Assembly: GCA_031292055.1 (NCBI GenBank)
Contig: JARLHV010000034.1
Span: forward strand, 29,126 to 93,125
Reading direction: 5' to 3'
Source: Desulfosporosinus sp.
GTDB lineage: Bacteria; Bacillota; Desulfitobacteriia; Desulfitobacteriales; Desulfitobacteriaceae
Length of the DNA: 64,000 nucleotides
Below are positions 1 to 8,375 of the stretch, one piece after another; the stretch's first letter is position 1; each line of letters begins with the position of its first letter. The position numbers and the translations under genes are program-made. The notes below the pieces were generated by a model. That model saw only the letters and a program-made list of their open reading frames with translations, was not told where the DNA came from and made no database searches.

Positions 1-908
1 GACACTATATTGGCGATGCCCTGCCCAATAAATTCCTGATTGGAATCGATCTTTTGGCGCGTGTTAGTGGCAATCGCTTTGGAGATCGAGATGGCTTCGA
101 CCAATCCTATGATGGAGATTGCAAAAGCCCCACTGAGCATATCCTTTGCGGAAGCAAAGCTAAATTGCACCAACTTAAAGGGAGGCAGAGAAGAAGGAAT
201 CGTACCTGTGAGTTTAACTCCCTTTTTATCCAAAGCAAACATAATGATAAAAAAGATGGGAATAGTAATTCCGAGTAAGGCACCCGGCAGATTTTTACTG
301 ATCTTTTTGCAAATGATAATAATTGCCATGGTCATCAGTCCTAGTCCCAGAGCATAGTAGTTCGTTTGGTTGATATGGGTTATGATATAATACATTTTTT
401 CCATGGTTGACATATCTGCTGAATTCTTGATCGATATGCTCAGCCAGGTATTCACTTGTCCGAGTGCGATCAATATACCCGCGCCAGCAGTAAAACCGAT
501 TAGTACTGTATGGGACACGAAATCTATCACCTTACCCAGCTTAATGGCTCCATAAATTATTTGTAAGACGCCCACCATAAATGTCATTAGAAAGAGCATT
601 TGGTAGGCATTAGGAAGTCCCATATAGCGGATCATGGCACTTGCCGTAAGCAAACAGATGGCATTGGTTGGTCCGGTGATCAGCTGATTTGAGCATCCAA
701 ATACTGAACCGATAATGGCGGCTACGATACCCCCATAGAGACCGTAAACCGGGCTAACACCCGCGATCAGGGCATAAGCCATATACTGGGGAATACCCAC
801 GACGGTCACTGTTAAGGCGGCAATTAGGTCTTTTCTAATATTCTCCTTTTTATAGTCCCTAATCGTTTCAATGATCGGTATATATTTACTGAGTGTTAAA
901 CTGGACAT
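1..908 (-). CDS. SulP family anion (sulfate-type) permease, 3' end cut by window
   Basis: About 302 N-terminal residues of a polytopic membrane transporter are visible; the rest lies left of position 1. Near residues 37-55 it carries the SulP signature (PQYMAYALIAGVSPVYGLYG), followed by a tract rich in small residues (ITGPTNA) typical of the substrate site, then many hydrophobic segments. SulP proteins move sulfate, bicarbonate or dicarboxylates, usually by proton or sodium coupling, across the cytoplasmic membrane. The STAS domain expected at the C-terminus would be outside the window. The start at 908 follows a GGAGG about 5 bases upstream. Substrate cannot be told from sequence; sulfate would fit a sulfate reducer but that is inference. 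Confidence 0.88.
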   Translation of the reverse strand, partial: MSSLTLSKYIPIIETIRDYKKENIRKDLIAALTVTVVGIPQYMAYALIAGVSPVYGLYGGIVAAIIGSVFGCSNQLITGPTNAICLLTASAMIRYMGLPNAYQMLFLMTFMVGVLQIIYGAIKLGKVIDFVSHTVLIGFTAGAGILIALGQVNTWLSISIKNSADMSTMEKMYYIITHINQTNYYALGLGLMTMAIIIICKKISKNLPGALLGITIPIFFIIMFALDKKGVKLTGTIPSSLPPFKLVQFSFASAKDMLSGAFAISIIGLVEAISISKAIATNTRQKIDSNQEFIGQGIANIV

Positions 909-1072
909 AGGAACCTCCACCTTTCATCCAAATTGTAAGGAGATTAACCTTCGGTGACAATCAGTTTGCTCCGAGGTTTTATCCTTATAATGCTTGTTTA
1001 ATAGTTTTAAATTTTCCGGCATGTTTAAATTGCTTTTATGCTCCAGAAAGGCATAATTATAAGACAACGCTT

Positions 1073-1092
1073 TCACAAATTTGTGATATAAT
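1073..1092 (+). promoter_or_regulatory. Perfect 14-bp palindrome abutting a TATAAT box
   Basis: TCACAAATTTGTGA (1073-1086) reads the same on both strands and is directly followed by TATAAT (1087-1092). A dyad touching a -10 box is a normal place for an operator. No good -35 is seen at 17 bp. It lies in the gap upstream of the minus-strand SulP gene. Which regulator binds is unknown; the half sites recall CRP/FNR- or Rex-type words but in a different arrangement. Confidence 0.45.
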
Positions 1093-1111
1093 ACTTTTGA
1101 TATACTTTCTT

Positions 1112-1137
1112 AGCGGCCTTTAGAGGCTGCTTTTTTT
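1112..1137 (+). terminator. Rho-independent terminator-like hairpin with U-run
   Basis: AGCGGCCT and AGGCTGCT pair (8 bp with one G-U, loop TTAG) and run into seven T. It lies only about 20 bases after the TATAAT box at 1087, so any transcript from there would be very short unless read-through occurs. No plus-strand gene precedes it, so it may be an attenuator or the relic of a lost gene. Confidence 0.6.
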
Positions 1138-1247
1138 ATTGACAACCCTTTCTTTTCTCTTGCACTTCCTTTCCAATCGAATATCTCGATGATCACAAGT
1201 AAAGATTAGCACGGCGTTGACACTGTGTCTATAGCTAAACAGTATAC

Positions 1248-1310
1248 TCATAATCCGTTTATCATATGGTTGACTTCGTAAATATCTAACATTTTTGAGT
1301 TCAATAACAT
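1248..1310 (-). CDS. Possible 20-residue leader peptide or gene relic with hairpin-masked start
   Basis: A tiny reading frame (MLLNSKMLDIYEVNHMINGL) starts at 1310 behind an AAGGAGG, so it has a proper translation signal. The Shine-Dalgarno and ATG lie in or next to the 3' arm of an 11-bp hairpin (1309-1347), which would mask initiation. I recognise no family. It may be a leader peptide, a decayed insertion sequence end or chance. Weakly supported. Confidence 0.25.
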   Translation of the reverse strand: MLLNSKMLDIYEVNHMINGL

Positions 1311-1347
1311 AGCACCAACCTCCTTATTAAAAGAGTGTTGGTGCTAT
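1309..1347. repeat. 11-bp inverted repeat forming a hairpin
   Basis: ATAGCACCAAC (1309-1319) and GTTGGTGCTAT (1337-1347) are exact reverse complements with a 17-base loop. Neither side has a T-run, so it is not a classical terminator. On the minus strand it encloses the ribosome binding site of a 20-codon frame. Apart from this hairpin and the palindrome and terminator listed above, I see nothing else of note in the 909-1460 gap. Confidence 0.6.
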
Positions 1348-1460
1348 TGTAAACAGTGGTTTGCAAAAGGGTGAACTCTAGTATGTCTCGAATTCGAACG
1401 GGACCTAGGATTCCCAGTTTGGCTAGGCTTGTGACTTGGGTATAGAGTTAGTGAGTTGGG

Positions 1461-2354
1461 TCAGTGCGGAGGTGATACTGTGCTTGGAATGTTTGTCGAG
1501 AAGGATTCACCATCCGCTCCCAGTGCGGATGGAACAATTAAAATATTGCCATTGCCGGCCACCAAGGCAACTGGTTGAACCTGATTCCCTGCAGAATTTA
1601 AGGCCTGGCCATTGACCAAAGCAGATTTGTAGAATATTGTCCCCATATCTGCAAAAGGATACAGTTTGTCATTCTGGGTTAAGGGCTCTTCGCTAATCCA
1701 TTCTGCCGATGTCCCAATTTCCTGTGCGTAAGAGGAAGTTAGTGTTACAGGAGGAATAGTTTGAGTTTCTGATTGACCGTTCACGGTAAATGTTAAATTC
1801 CATGTTAACTTTGAGTCCGCCGAAGGAAATATATTCGCATTAATGGTTGCACCAACCGGAACGGTCATCACAGTTTGAGCAAGAGCTGGTAACTGCTCCC
1901 AAAACACCTTGCAGACTAATTCGCCATCTTCAAGTTGTTCACTAGTTCCCATTTGCAAGAGGTCATTTGACGAAGATCCGCCTAAACCAATCCATTGTGC
2001 AGCAGCAGCATTTTCCTGACTAGCAGAAAGATTAGGGACTATCCAACTGCCAGAAACGCTTGTATAGCCGCCACTAAACGATGGTATGTCAATGTATCCC
2101 GCCCAATTTTCAGAGTAGCGCGTAGTTGCAGGAAGGCTTGTAGTTATAATAGTAGCTTGTGTAGCTTGTGGTTGCTGAATTTGCGAAACATGTATAGGTT
2201 GCTTATGTGAAGAGTTCCCAGCGAAAACATAAACGGGTGGCCTATGGTTATTAGTGGCAGGTTGAACCGGAACTCCATCGACGAGAGTAAAGGTTCCCAA
2301 TCCTATTAATACTGTCAGTGATATAATCTGAATCTTATTCAACATAATTTTCAT
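1461..2354 (-). CDS. Secreted glutamic endopeptidase, G1 (eqolisin) family
   Basis: The 297-residue product begins with a signal peptide (basic MKIMLNK, then hydrophobic IISLTVLIGLGTFTLV) and a 50-residue linker or propeptide rich in Pro, Gln and Thr. The peptidase domain starts near residue 80 (YSENWAGY) and shows the eqolisin landmarks: SGSWIVP (101-107), AQWIGLGG (119-126), LLQMG with Gln134, WEQLP (152-156), AEWISEEP (217-224) with Glu222, and PFADMG. Gln134 and Glu222 align with the catalytic Gln/Glu pair of aspergilloglutamic peptidase, 88 residues apart here against 86 there. These enzymes cut proteins at acid pH outside the cell. The start at 2354 is chosen because GGGAGGG lies 8 bases upstream and the signal peptide begins there; an in-frame extension to 2453 has no such signal. 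It stands alone with no operon partner. Confidence 0.88.
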   Translation of the reverse strand: MKIMLNKIQIISLTVLIGLGTFTLVDGVPVQPATNNHRPPVYVFAGNSSHKQPIHVSQIQQPQATQATIITTSLPATTRYSENWAGYIDIPSFSGGYTSVSGSWIVPNLSASQENAAAAQWIGLGGSSSNDLLQMGTSEQLEDGELVCKVFWEQLPALAQTVMTVPVGATINANIFPSADSKLTWNLTFTVNGQSETQTIPPVTLTSSYAQEIGTSAEWISEEPLTQNDKLYPFADMGTIFYKSALVNGQALNSAGNQVQPVALVAGNGNILIVPSALGADGESFSTNIPSTVSPPH

Positions 2355-3455
2355 CACGAAATCCCTCCCTAACCCAGCAGTGCTGGAACCAAAAATAGTT
2401 TCTCTAACAAAAATCGAATCAGAGCGCAGTTTTGTACTAGGAGTGGATGCCACATAATACTTTAGCTTATAGCTATCACCTTCCTTACTGAAATAGCAAC
2501 GACTTAAAATACTGGTAACTTCCTTCTAACGGTACTATATATTCCGACATATTCGAGTATATTTTCTCCATTTACGACAATGCTTGCAAACATAGATTAG
2601 CATTTTGTCCAGGGTAAAGTCTATAGCTGATACATATAGTTATAATTAATTATAGCTATGGATTGAGCGTAAAATGCAACCTGTTTTTTTGAGGTTATTC
2701 CCAAATCAAGAGGGGAAGGTATAGTAGCAATATCTTGTTCTTTAATTCACGACTTCAGCTAGAGGAGACTGAAATAATCTATGATACTCAAAATTTTAAG
2801 CTGTTCTTAAGATAACGATATTAAAGTATAGGGTATAAGCGCGTTAGAGGGGGGCTAAGAGCTTGGAAATAATTATAGAGAGAGGCCCCAAAGATTGCTT
2901 TTTTTTCATTAGTGTTATTTGCAGCTACTTGGTAGCATATAAAGAGGGTTAAGCGACAAACAATGAGTCTGAAAACAAATACACAGAAGTTCTTTAATCA
3001 GGAACATTAAAGCAGCAATTGTATTACTCATAATAAATTTTTTCGATCTACAACGCAATTGGTAATTTATAATACTTTGCACCATTAATTTCTTTTAAAT
3101 GGGCGTAATATTATTTGATAAATGTATTTAAAGGATGGTATAATACGTAACAATTCTCGGAATAATTCCCGTCTTGCAATAACTATTGCTTCATAGCAAG
3201 CAATTTTGCCATTCTTGAAGAAATCGTTAGGCAATTTATAAGTGAAATCACAGTTAGGTTTAAAAGGAACTCTCCACTGCGGAAGGGATCCTTTTCTTAT
3301 GTATTAGTTTAGTGACTACCTCTAATGCCCAACCTACAGTGGAGAGGATCAAATTTGAGCGGTTGACACTGGCGTGGATGAGGGTGGAATAAGCAGACTG
3401 TGTAATAACAAAACTGTAAGGGTAAGGAGAAAATAAACAAAAGGAGATCAATTTT
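2355..3455. other. 1.1-kb gap without a convincing gene
   Basis: This AT-rich stretch holds only short, unconvincing reading frames. A near-perfect 24-base palindrome lies at 2636-2659 (ATAGTTATAATT / AATTATAGCTAT, one mismatch). A 10-bp inverted repeat at 3270-3346 lies before malic enzyme. A GGGGC...GCCCC pairing followed by a T-run near 2845-2908 might be a weak terminator. No RNA gene or mobile element is recognisable. Confidence 0.5.
3270..3346 (+). promoter_or_regulatory. Long inverted repeat upstream of malic enzyme
   Basis: CTCTCCACTG (3270-3279) and CAGTGGAGAG (3337-3346) are exact reverse complements, 57 bases apart. If transcribed they would form a stem enclosing a GGATCC-containing inner segment. 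It ends about 110 bases before the malic enzyme start, so it could belong to its leader. A TTGACA at about 3363 lies just downstream, without a clear -10. Confidence 0.4.
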
Positions 3456-4685
3456 ATGAAAACACTACGAGAAGAGGCTTTGGCACTTCATCGCGATAAG
3501 GTAGGCAAACTGGAAGTCTGCAGCAAAGTTCCAGTGCGTAACAGTCGGGATTTATCCTTGGCCTACTCTCCGGGAGTGGCTGAACCTTGTTTGGATATTT
3601 ATCAGGAAAAAGACTTGGCCTACAGTTATACTAATAAAGGGAACTTCGTGGCCATAGTCTCTAACGGAACGGCTGTTCTTGGTCTAGGAAACATCGGTGC
3701 TCTTGCCTCGCTACCAGTGATGGAAGGAAAGTCTGTGCTTTTCAAAACGTTCGCAGGTGTGGATGCTTTTCCAATTTGCCTCGATACTGAAGATATTGAA
3801 AAAGTAATTGAGACGGTAAAGATTTTGGAACCTACTTTTGGTGGAATTAACTTGGAAGATATTAGCGCACCAGCCTGCTTCGAAATTGAAGAACGCTTGA
3901 AAAATGAAATGAACATTCCTGTTTTTCATGATGATCAACATGGTACGGCCATCGTAGTTATGGCCGGAATGATTAACGCTCTCAAAGTTGTTGGAAAATC
4001 TATAGAGAGCATTCGTGTTGTTACCAACGGCGCTGGGGCGGCCGGTGTTGCGATTGTCAAATTGCTCATAAACATGGGCGCTAAAAATGTTATCATGTGC
4101 GATACTAAGGGTACGATCTATACAGGACGCTCTCTAGGCATGAACAAATCAAAAAATGAAATTGCCAAAATTACCAATCCTCAGATGTTGATTGGCGTTC
4201 TCTCAGATGCTATGGTTGGAGCCGATGTCTTCATTGGTGTTTCAGCAGGTAATATGGTGACTCCTGAAATGGTCAAAACTATGACCAAAGATCCAATTAT
4301 CTTTGCCATGGCTAACCCCATTCCGGAAATTATGCCCGAACTTGCCAGAGCAGCTGGTGCCAAGGTTGTTGGTACAGGACGTTCGGATTTTCCCAATCAA
4401 GTCAATAATGTTTCGGCCTTTCCTGGCATTTTCCGCGGTGCCTTGGATGTTCGTGCCTCACAAATTAACGAAGCAATGAAAGTTGCAGCAGCTTATGCAA
4501 TTGCGGGCTTGGTCAGTGACGAAGAGCGAAAGGCGGACTATGTTATTCCGCTGGCTTGTGATCCTCGCGTTGCTCCAGCTGTTGCCGCTGCGGTCGCCCA
4601 AGCGGCTATGGATAGCGGGGTAGCTCGGATAAAAGTTGATCCTGAAGAAATCGCGAAGAAAGTATGGGCAATTCGTCCAGAGTAA
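3456..4685 (+). CDS. Malic enzyme (oxaloacetate-decarboxylating malate dehydrogenase)
   Basis: The 409-residue protein converts malate to pyruvate and CO2 with reduction of NAD(P). It belongs to the short bacterial type without a phosphotransacetylase domain. Visible landmarks are YSPGVAEPC (residues 38-46), GLGNIGALASLPVMEGK, FGGINLEDISAP and FHDDQHGTAIV, with the metal- and malate-binding acidic residues, and a Rossmann motif NGAGAAG near residue 192. The start at 3456 follows AAAGGAG at good spacing. It is a lone gene. Cofactor preference cannot be decided by eye, so I give no symbol. Confidence 0.93.
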   Translation: MKTLREEALALHRDKVGKLEVCSKVPVRNSRDLSLAYSPGVAEPCLDIYQEKDLAYSYTNKGNFVAIVSNGTAVLGLGNIGALASLPVMEGKSVLFKTFAGVDAFPICLDTEDIEKVIETVKILEPTFGGINLEDISAPACFEIEERLKNEMNIPVFHDDQHGTAIVVMAGMINALKVVGKSIESIRVVTNGAGAAGVAIVKLLINMGAKNVIMCDTKGTIYTGRSLGMNKSKNEIAKITNPQMLIGVLSDAMVGADVFIGVSAGNMVTPEMVKTMTKDPIIFAMANPIPEIMPELARAAGAKVVGTGRSDFPNQVNNVSAFPGIFRGALDVRASQINEAMKVAAAYAIAGLVSDEERKADYVIPLACDPRVAPAVAAAVAQAAMDSGVARIKVDPEEIAKKVWAIRPE

Positions 4686-5184
4686 TCATTACATTACATT
4701 GCTATGCTTTTCCCCGAGGTTAATCAGAGGAATTTTTAGCAGAATTAGTCTGCCGAAACGTTTTACACAGGGGCTGGTGACTTTTATTATCTGATATATG
4801 TAATACTGCAGGAATACTTAGAAAAAATGTTGAATGTAAAGTATAACAGATTAAGTCTAAGCGTACGATGAAAACAATAAGGCCCTGGATACTGGGATTT
4901 GATGGAAAGGAACAGTTTGTAATATATTTGGCGAAGGTTGGGAGGAAATGAACGGGTAATTTGACTCGGAAAGAGTCAGAGAGACATCAAATCGTGGGTA
5001 TTTTAAATAGAACGGGTGAAATAATTTTCAGCTTGCCTGGATTTTTTTTGATTGCTATTTTAAGGTCTTAATTATTAGATTATCTAATGAAGGAAGTTAA
5101 GCCCCAAAAGCGAGGGACTTAACATTTTACTTGGCAGCTAATAGAGTAATTGAAGACTGACTTTTAAGTAGGAGACTTAAAAAT
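4686..5184. other. Half-kilobase gap between malic enzyme and murJ
   Basis: No gene is recognisable. The clearest element is a hairpin at 5096-5123 (GTTAAG...CTTAAC with inner CCC/GGG pairing) that resembles a terminator but has only a short T-run. A second small hairpin GACTC...GAGTC lies near 4965. The region is AT-rich and probably holds the malic enzyme 3' end and the murJ promoter, which I could not pin down. Confidence 0.4.
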
Positions 5185-6735
5185 ATGTCAACTAAATCAG
5201 TCGCTAAAGCTGCCGGGCTGATCGCCGTAGCTAGTTTGCTTTCAAGGATATTGGGCTTTTTGCGAGAGGCTTTGATTTCCGGTTTTTTCGGAAAAAGTTA
5301 TGTCACGGATGCTTATCTCGCAGGTTTTGCTGTCCCCGATTTATTTTATAACCTTTTAGTAGTAGGAGCGTTGAGTTCGGCTTTTATCCCAGTTCTTTCA
5401 GGTTATCTGGCAGAGAAAAAAAGAAAAGAAGCTTGGTATATTGCTAGTGCTGTTATGAATTTGGTGGTGCTGGTCTTAAGTGTAATCACCATCCTTGCTT
5501 TAATCTTTGCACCGGAAATCATCGCTCTGTATATTCCTGATGCGCCAATTAAAACCCAAGAACTTGCCACAGCTATTATGCGGATTTTGCTGTTTCAACC
5601 AATCTTGCTTAGTTTAAGTGGGTTTAGTATGGGGATACTTAATTCGCTCAAGATATTCGGCCCCCCGGCTGTGGGCTCGGTAATTTATGTTTTGTGTGTG
5701 GTGGTTTTTGGTACTATTCTAAGGCCCTTCATGGGCATCAAGGGTTTTGCAGTTGGGGTAGTGATAGGGGCAATGGGCAATTTTTTGATTCAGATTCCTG
5801 CTTTGCGCAAAGTTGGGTTTCGCTACACGTTTACATTAAATTTTCGACATCCTGGGGTGCGTAGGATTGCTATCCTAGCCTTTCCGATTATTCTTTCGTT
5901 TGGGTTGGGGCAAATTCCAGTGGTGGTTTATCAGAATCTGGCCTCGGCTCTACCGCCGGGGAGTTTATCATCATTCATGTACGCCTATCGATTACAGCAA
6001 TTGCCTATAGGTATCTTTGCATACAGTGTGGGTCTAGCTATCTTTCCTACTCTGACTGAAGCGATCAGCTTAAATCGCTGGCAATTGTTCCGGGATTCCT
6101 TTTCCTTGGCATTACGCAGTATCATGTTTGTCACTATACCAATTTCTGTAGGTATGATGGTTCTGGCTAAGCCTTTAATTGGTGTTGTATTTCAGCACGG
6201 GGTATTTACATACCAAGATACCTTGGCTACGGTTCCGTCGCTGGTTTTCTTTGCTTTTGGTATTGTGGAACAATCGGCCTCTGTGATTTTGCCCCGGACC
6301 TTTTATGCGTTGCAGGATACATGGACGCCTGTCTTGCTGAGTGGAATTACTTTGCTGGTAAATATTGTGTTGATGAACGTGTTGGTAAAGCCGTTAGCTC
6401 AAGGTGGCTTGGCCTTGGCTATATCAATTAGCGGTATTGTCAATATGCTACTGTTGTTAGTTTTTTTGAAGCGGAAGATCGGCTTGATCGACGGTCGGCG
6501 GATCATAACTTCGTTAAGCAAAATATTACTTGCTTCAAGTCTTATGGGTGTGGCTGTGTGGTTAGTGTTCCGTTTTACTTCAACATTGACCAGTACGAGC
6601 TTCTGGGGTTCACTACTTAACCTAGTTGTTGGCACGTGCGTCGGTGCGGTTGTATTCCTTTTTCTGGCGGTAGTCCTGAGGATGCAGGAACTCAAATTTG
6701 TTCTCCAGATTGCGCGCCGCAGGGTTGCAAAATAA
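5185..6735 (+). CDS. murJ: MurJ/MviN lipid II flippase
   Basis: This 516-residue, strongly hydrophobic protein has about 14 membrane segments and matches the MurJ/MviN family of the MOP superfamily. The N-terminal stretch (VASLLSRILGFLREALI, FFG, TDAYLAGFAVPDL) is the family hallmark, with the conserved arginines of the central cavity. A later PRTFYALQDTWTP segment is also typical. MurJ turns lipid II across the cytoplasmic membrane for peptidoglycan synthesis. The length fits the family. The start at 5185 follows TAGGAGA. The gene is monocistronic as far as can be seen. Many Firmicutes carry several MOP flippases, so it may also be a paralog for another polymer. Confidence 0.9.
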   Translation: MSTKSVAKAAGLIAVASLLSRILGFLREALISGFFGKSYVTDAYLAGFAVPDLFYNLLVVGALSSAFIPVLSGYLAEKKRKEAWYIASAVMNLVVLVLSVITILALIFAPEIIALYIPDAPIKTQELATAIMRILLFQPILLSLSGFSMGILNSLKIFGPPAVGSVIYVLCVVVFGTILRPFMGIKGFAVGVVIGAMGNFLIQIPALRKVGFRYTFTLNFRHPGVRRIAILAFPIILSFGLGQIPVVVYQNLASALPPGSLSSFMYAYRLQQLPIGIFAYSVGLAIFPTLTEAISLNRWQLFRDSFSLALRSIMFVTIPISVGMMVLAKPLIGVVFQHGVFTYQDTLATVPSLVFFAFGIVEQSASVILPRTFYALQDTWTPVLLSGITLLVNIVLMNVLVKPLAQGGLALAISISGIVNMLLLLVFLKRKIGLIDGRRIITSLSKILLASSLMGVAVWLVFRFTSTLTSTSFWGSLLNLVVGTCVGAVVFLFLAVVLRMQELKFVLQIARRRVAK

Positions 6736-6875
6736 AAAGCCTTACAAAGCAATTACAGTCTGTATATTGAGCATGAGAATCGACGTGATTCCATGAACAA
6801 AGATTAAGGGTTAGGCAGGAAGCTGAATTAAAAGTGCACTGAGTGATGAAAATGGTTTATTTGGGGGGATTTTTT

Positions 6876-8369
6876 ATGCCAACAGAAAAAATAAAGGTGT
6901 ATGATTTACGCTCTGCTCTGGAACTGTTAAGGTCAGTACCTGGACAGCTAATTGAAACTGACGAACTAGTGGATCCCCATGCTGAGTTATCTGGAGTCTA
7001 CCGCTACATTGGGGCTGGTGGAACAGTAAAGCGTCCTACCCAAATTGGCCCAGCAATGATTTTCAACAATGTAAAAGGTCACGAAGATGCTAAGGTTATT
7101 ATTGGACTTTTAGCAAGTCGTAAAAGAGTCGGCCTGATGCTGGACACAGAACCGGAACGACTTGGTTTTCTTTTAAATGAAGCCGTTAAGAATCCGATTT
7201 CACCAGTTACAGTCAAACAAGACAAAGCTTTATGCCAAGAAATTGTACACTATGCCGATGAACCCGGTTTTGATATCAGAAAATTGCTTCCTGCACCAAC
7301 TAATACCGAGGAAGATGCAGGTCCATATATCACCATGGGGATGTGTTACGCGTCTGATTCGGAAACGGGTGAATCAGATATTACAATACATCGTCTATGT
7401 TTACAAAGTAATGATGAAATTTCAATGTATTTTGTACCAGGGGCTCGTCATTTAGAGGTTTTTCGTAAAAAAGCAGAAGAAGCTGGGAAACCATTACCGA
7501 TTTCGATTAGTATTGGGGTTGACCCCGCTATTGAAATTGCCTCGTGTTTTGAACCCCCAACAACACCGCTTGGCTATAATGAGTTAAGTATTGCTGGTGC
7601 TATACGAAAGCAAGCCGTTGAATTAACCCAATGTTTGACTATTAACGAAAAAGCTATTGCCAATGCCGAATATGTTATTGAAGGCGAATTAATTCCTAAC
7701 GTTCGAATAAGAGAAGACCAAAATACAAATTCAGGCAAAGCCATGCCGGAATTCCCAGGCTATACGGGTCCAGCTTGTCTTGAATTACCAATAATAAAAG
7801 TAAAGGCTATAACTCATCGTCGCAATCCTATTATGCAAACTGTGATAGGACCGAGTGAAGAGCATGTTAACCTGGCAGGTATTCCGACTGAAGCAAGTAT
7901 ACTGCAAATGGTAGAAAGAGCTATGCCGGGACGTTTGCTGAATGTTTATGCACATTCATCAGGTGGCGGTAAATATATGGCTATTTTACAATTCAAGAAG
8001 AGTCAGCCTAGTGATGAAGGACGCCAGAGACAAGCTGCTTTGTTGGCATTCTCAGCTTTTTCTGAGCTTAAGCATGTAATTTTAGTCGATGAGGATGTGG
8101 ATCCCTTTGATAGCAATGATGTAATGTGGGCCTTAAATACACGTTACCAAGGAGACATTGATACAGTGTTTATTCCTGGTGTGCGTTGTCATCCCTTAGA
8201 TCCTACCCAGACCCCTGCTTATAACCCTGCACTTAAGGATACAGGTATTTCTTGCAAAGTAATTTTCGATTGTACAGTACCATTTCATTTAAAAGATCGT
8301 TTTGAAAGAGCGAAGTTTATGGAAGTGGACCCTTCTCGTTTTGTACCCCTAAAACAGTCGAATCTTTAA
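6876..8369 (+). CDS. UbiD-family prenylated-FMN decarboxylase
   Basis: The 497-residue protein is a full-length UbiD-family (de)carboxylase. These enzymes use prenylated FMN to remove or add CO2 on aromatic or unsaturated acids. Seen here are the N-terminal alpha/beta part (GPAMIFNNVKGHEDAKVIIG), the central HRLCLQ segment, and the core around RRNPIMQTVIGPSEEH and AGIPTEA, which in the family hold cofactor- and metal-binding residues. The pattern resembles the phenolic acid/gallate-type branch more than E. coli UbiD, but substrate is uncertain. The start at 6876 has GGGGGG 7 bases upstream; an upstream in-frame ATG at 6843 lacks one. No ubiX (the flavin prenyltransferase) is next to it, so cofactor must come from elsewhere. 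It converges on ung with a gap of 6 bases. Confidence 0.88.
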   Translation: MPTEKIKVYDLRSALELLRSVPGQLIETDELVDPHAELSGVYRYIGAGGTVKRPTQIGPAMIFNNVKGHEDAKVIIGLLASRKRVGLMLDTEPERLGFLLNEAVKNPISPVTVKQDKALCQEIVHYADEPGFDIRKLLPAPTNTEEDAGPYITMGMCYASDSETGESDITIHRLCLQSNDEISMYFVPGARHLEVFRKKAEEAGKPLPISISIGVDPAIEIASCFEPPTTPLGYNELSIAGAIRKQAVELTQCLTINEKAIANAEYVIEGELIPNVRIREDQNTNSGKAMPEFPGYTGPACLELPIIKVKAITHRRNPIMQTVIGPSEEHVNLAGIPTEASILQMVERAMPGRLLNVYAHSSGGGKYMAILQFKKSQPSDEGRQRQAALLAFSAFSELKHVILVDEDVDPFDSNDVMWALNTRYQGDIDTVFIPGVRCHPLDPTQTPAYNPALKDTGISCKVIFDCTVPFHLKDRFERAKFMEVDPSRFVPLKQSNL

Positions 8370-8375
8370 CTTCGG

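Noticed and set aside
2355..2453. N-terminal extension of the G1 peptidase to 2453
   Set aside because: It would put 33 residues before the signal peptide and lacks a ribosome binding site.
3260..3451. Minus-strand frame of about 63 codons before malic enzyme
   Set aside because: No ribosome binding site, no family look and overlap with the long inverted repeat.
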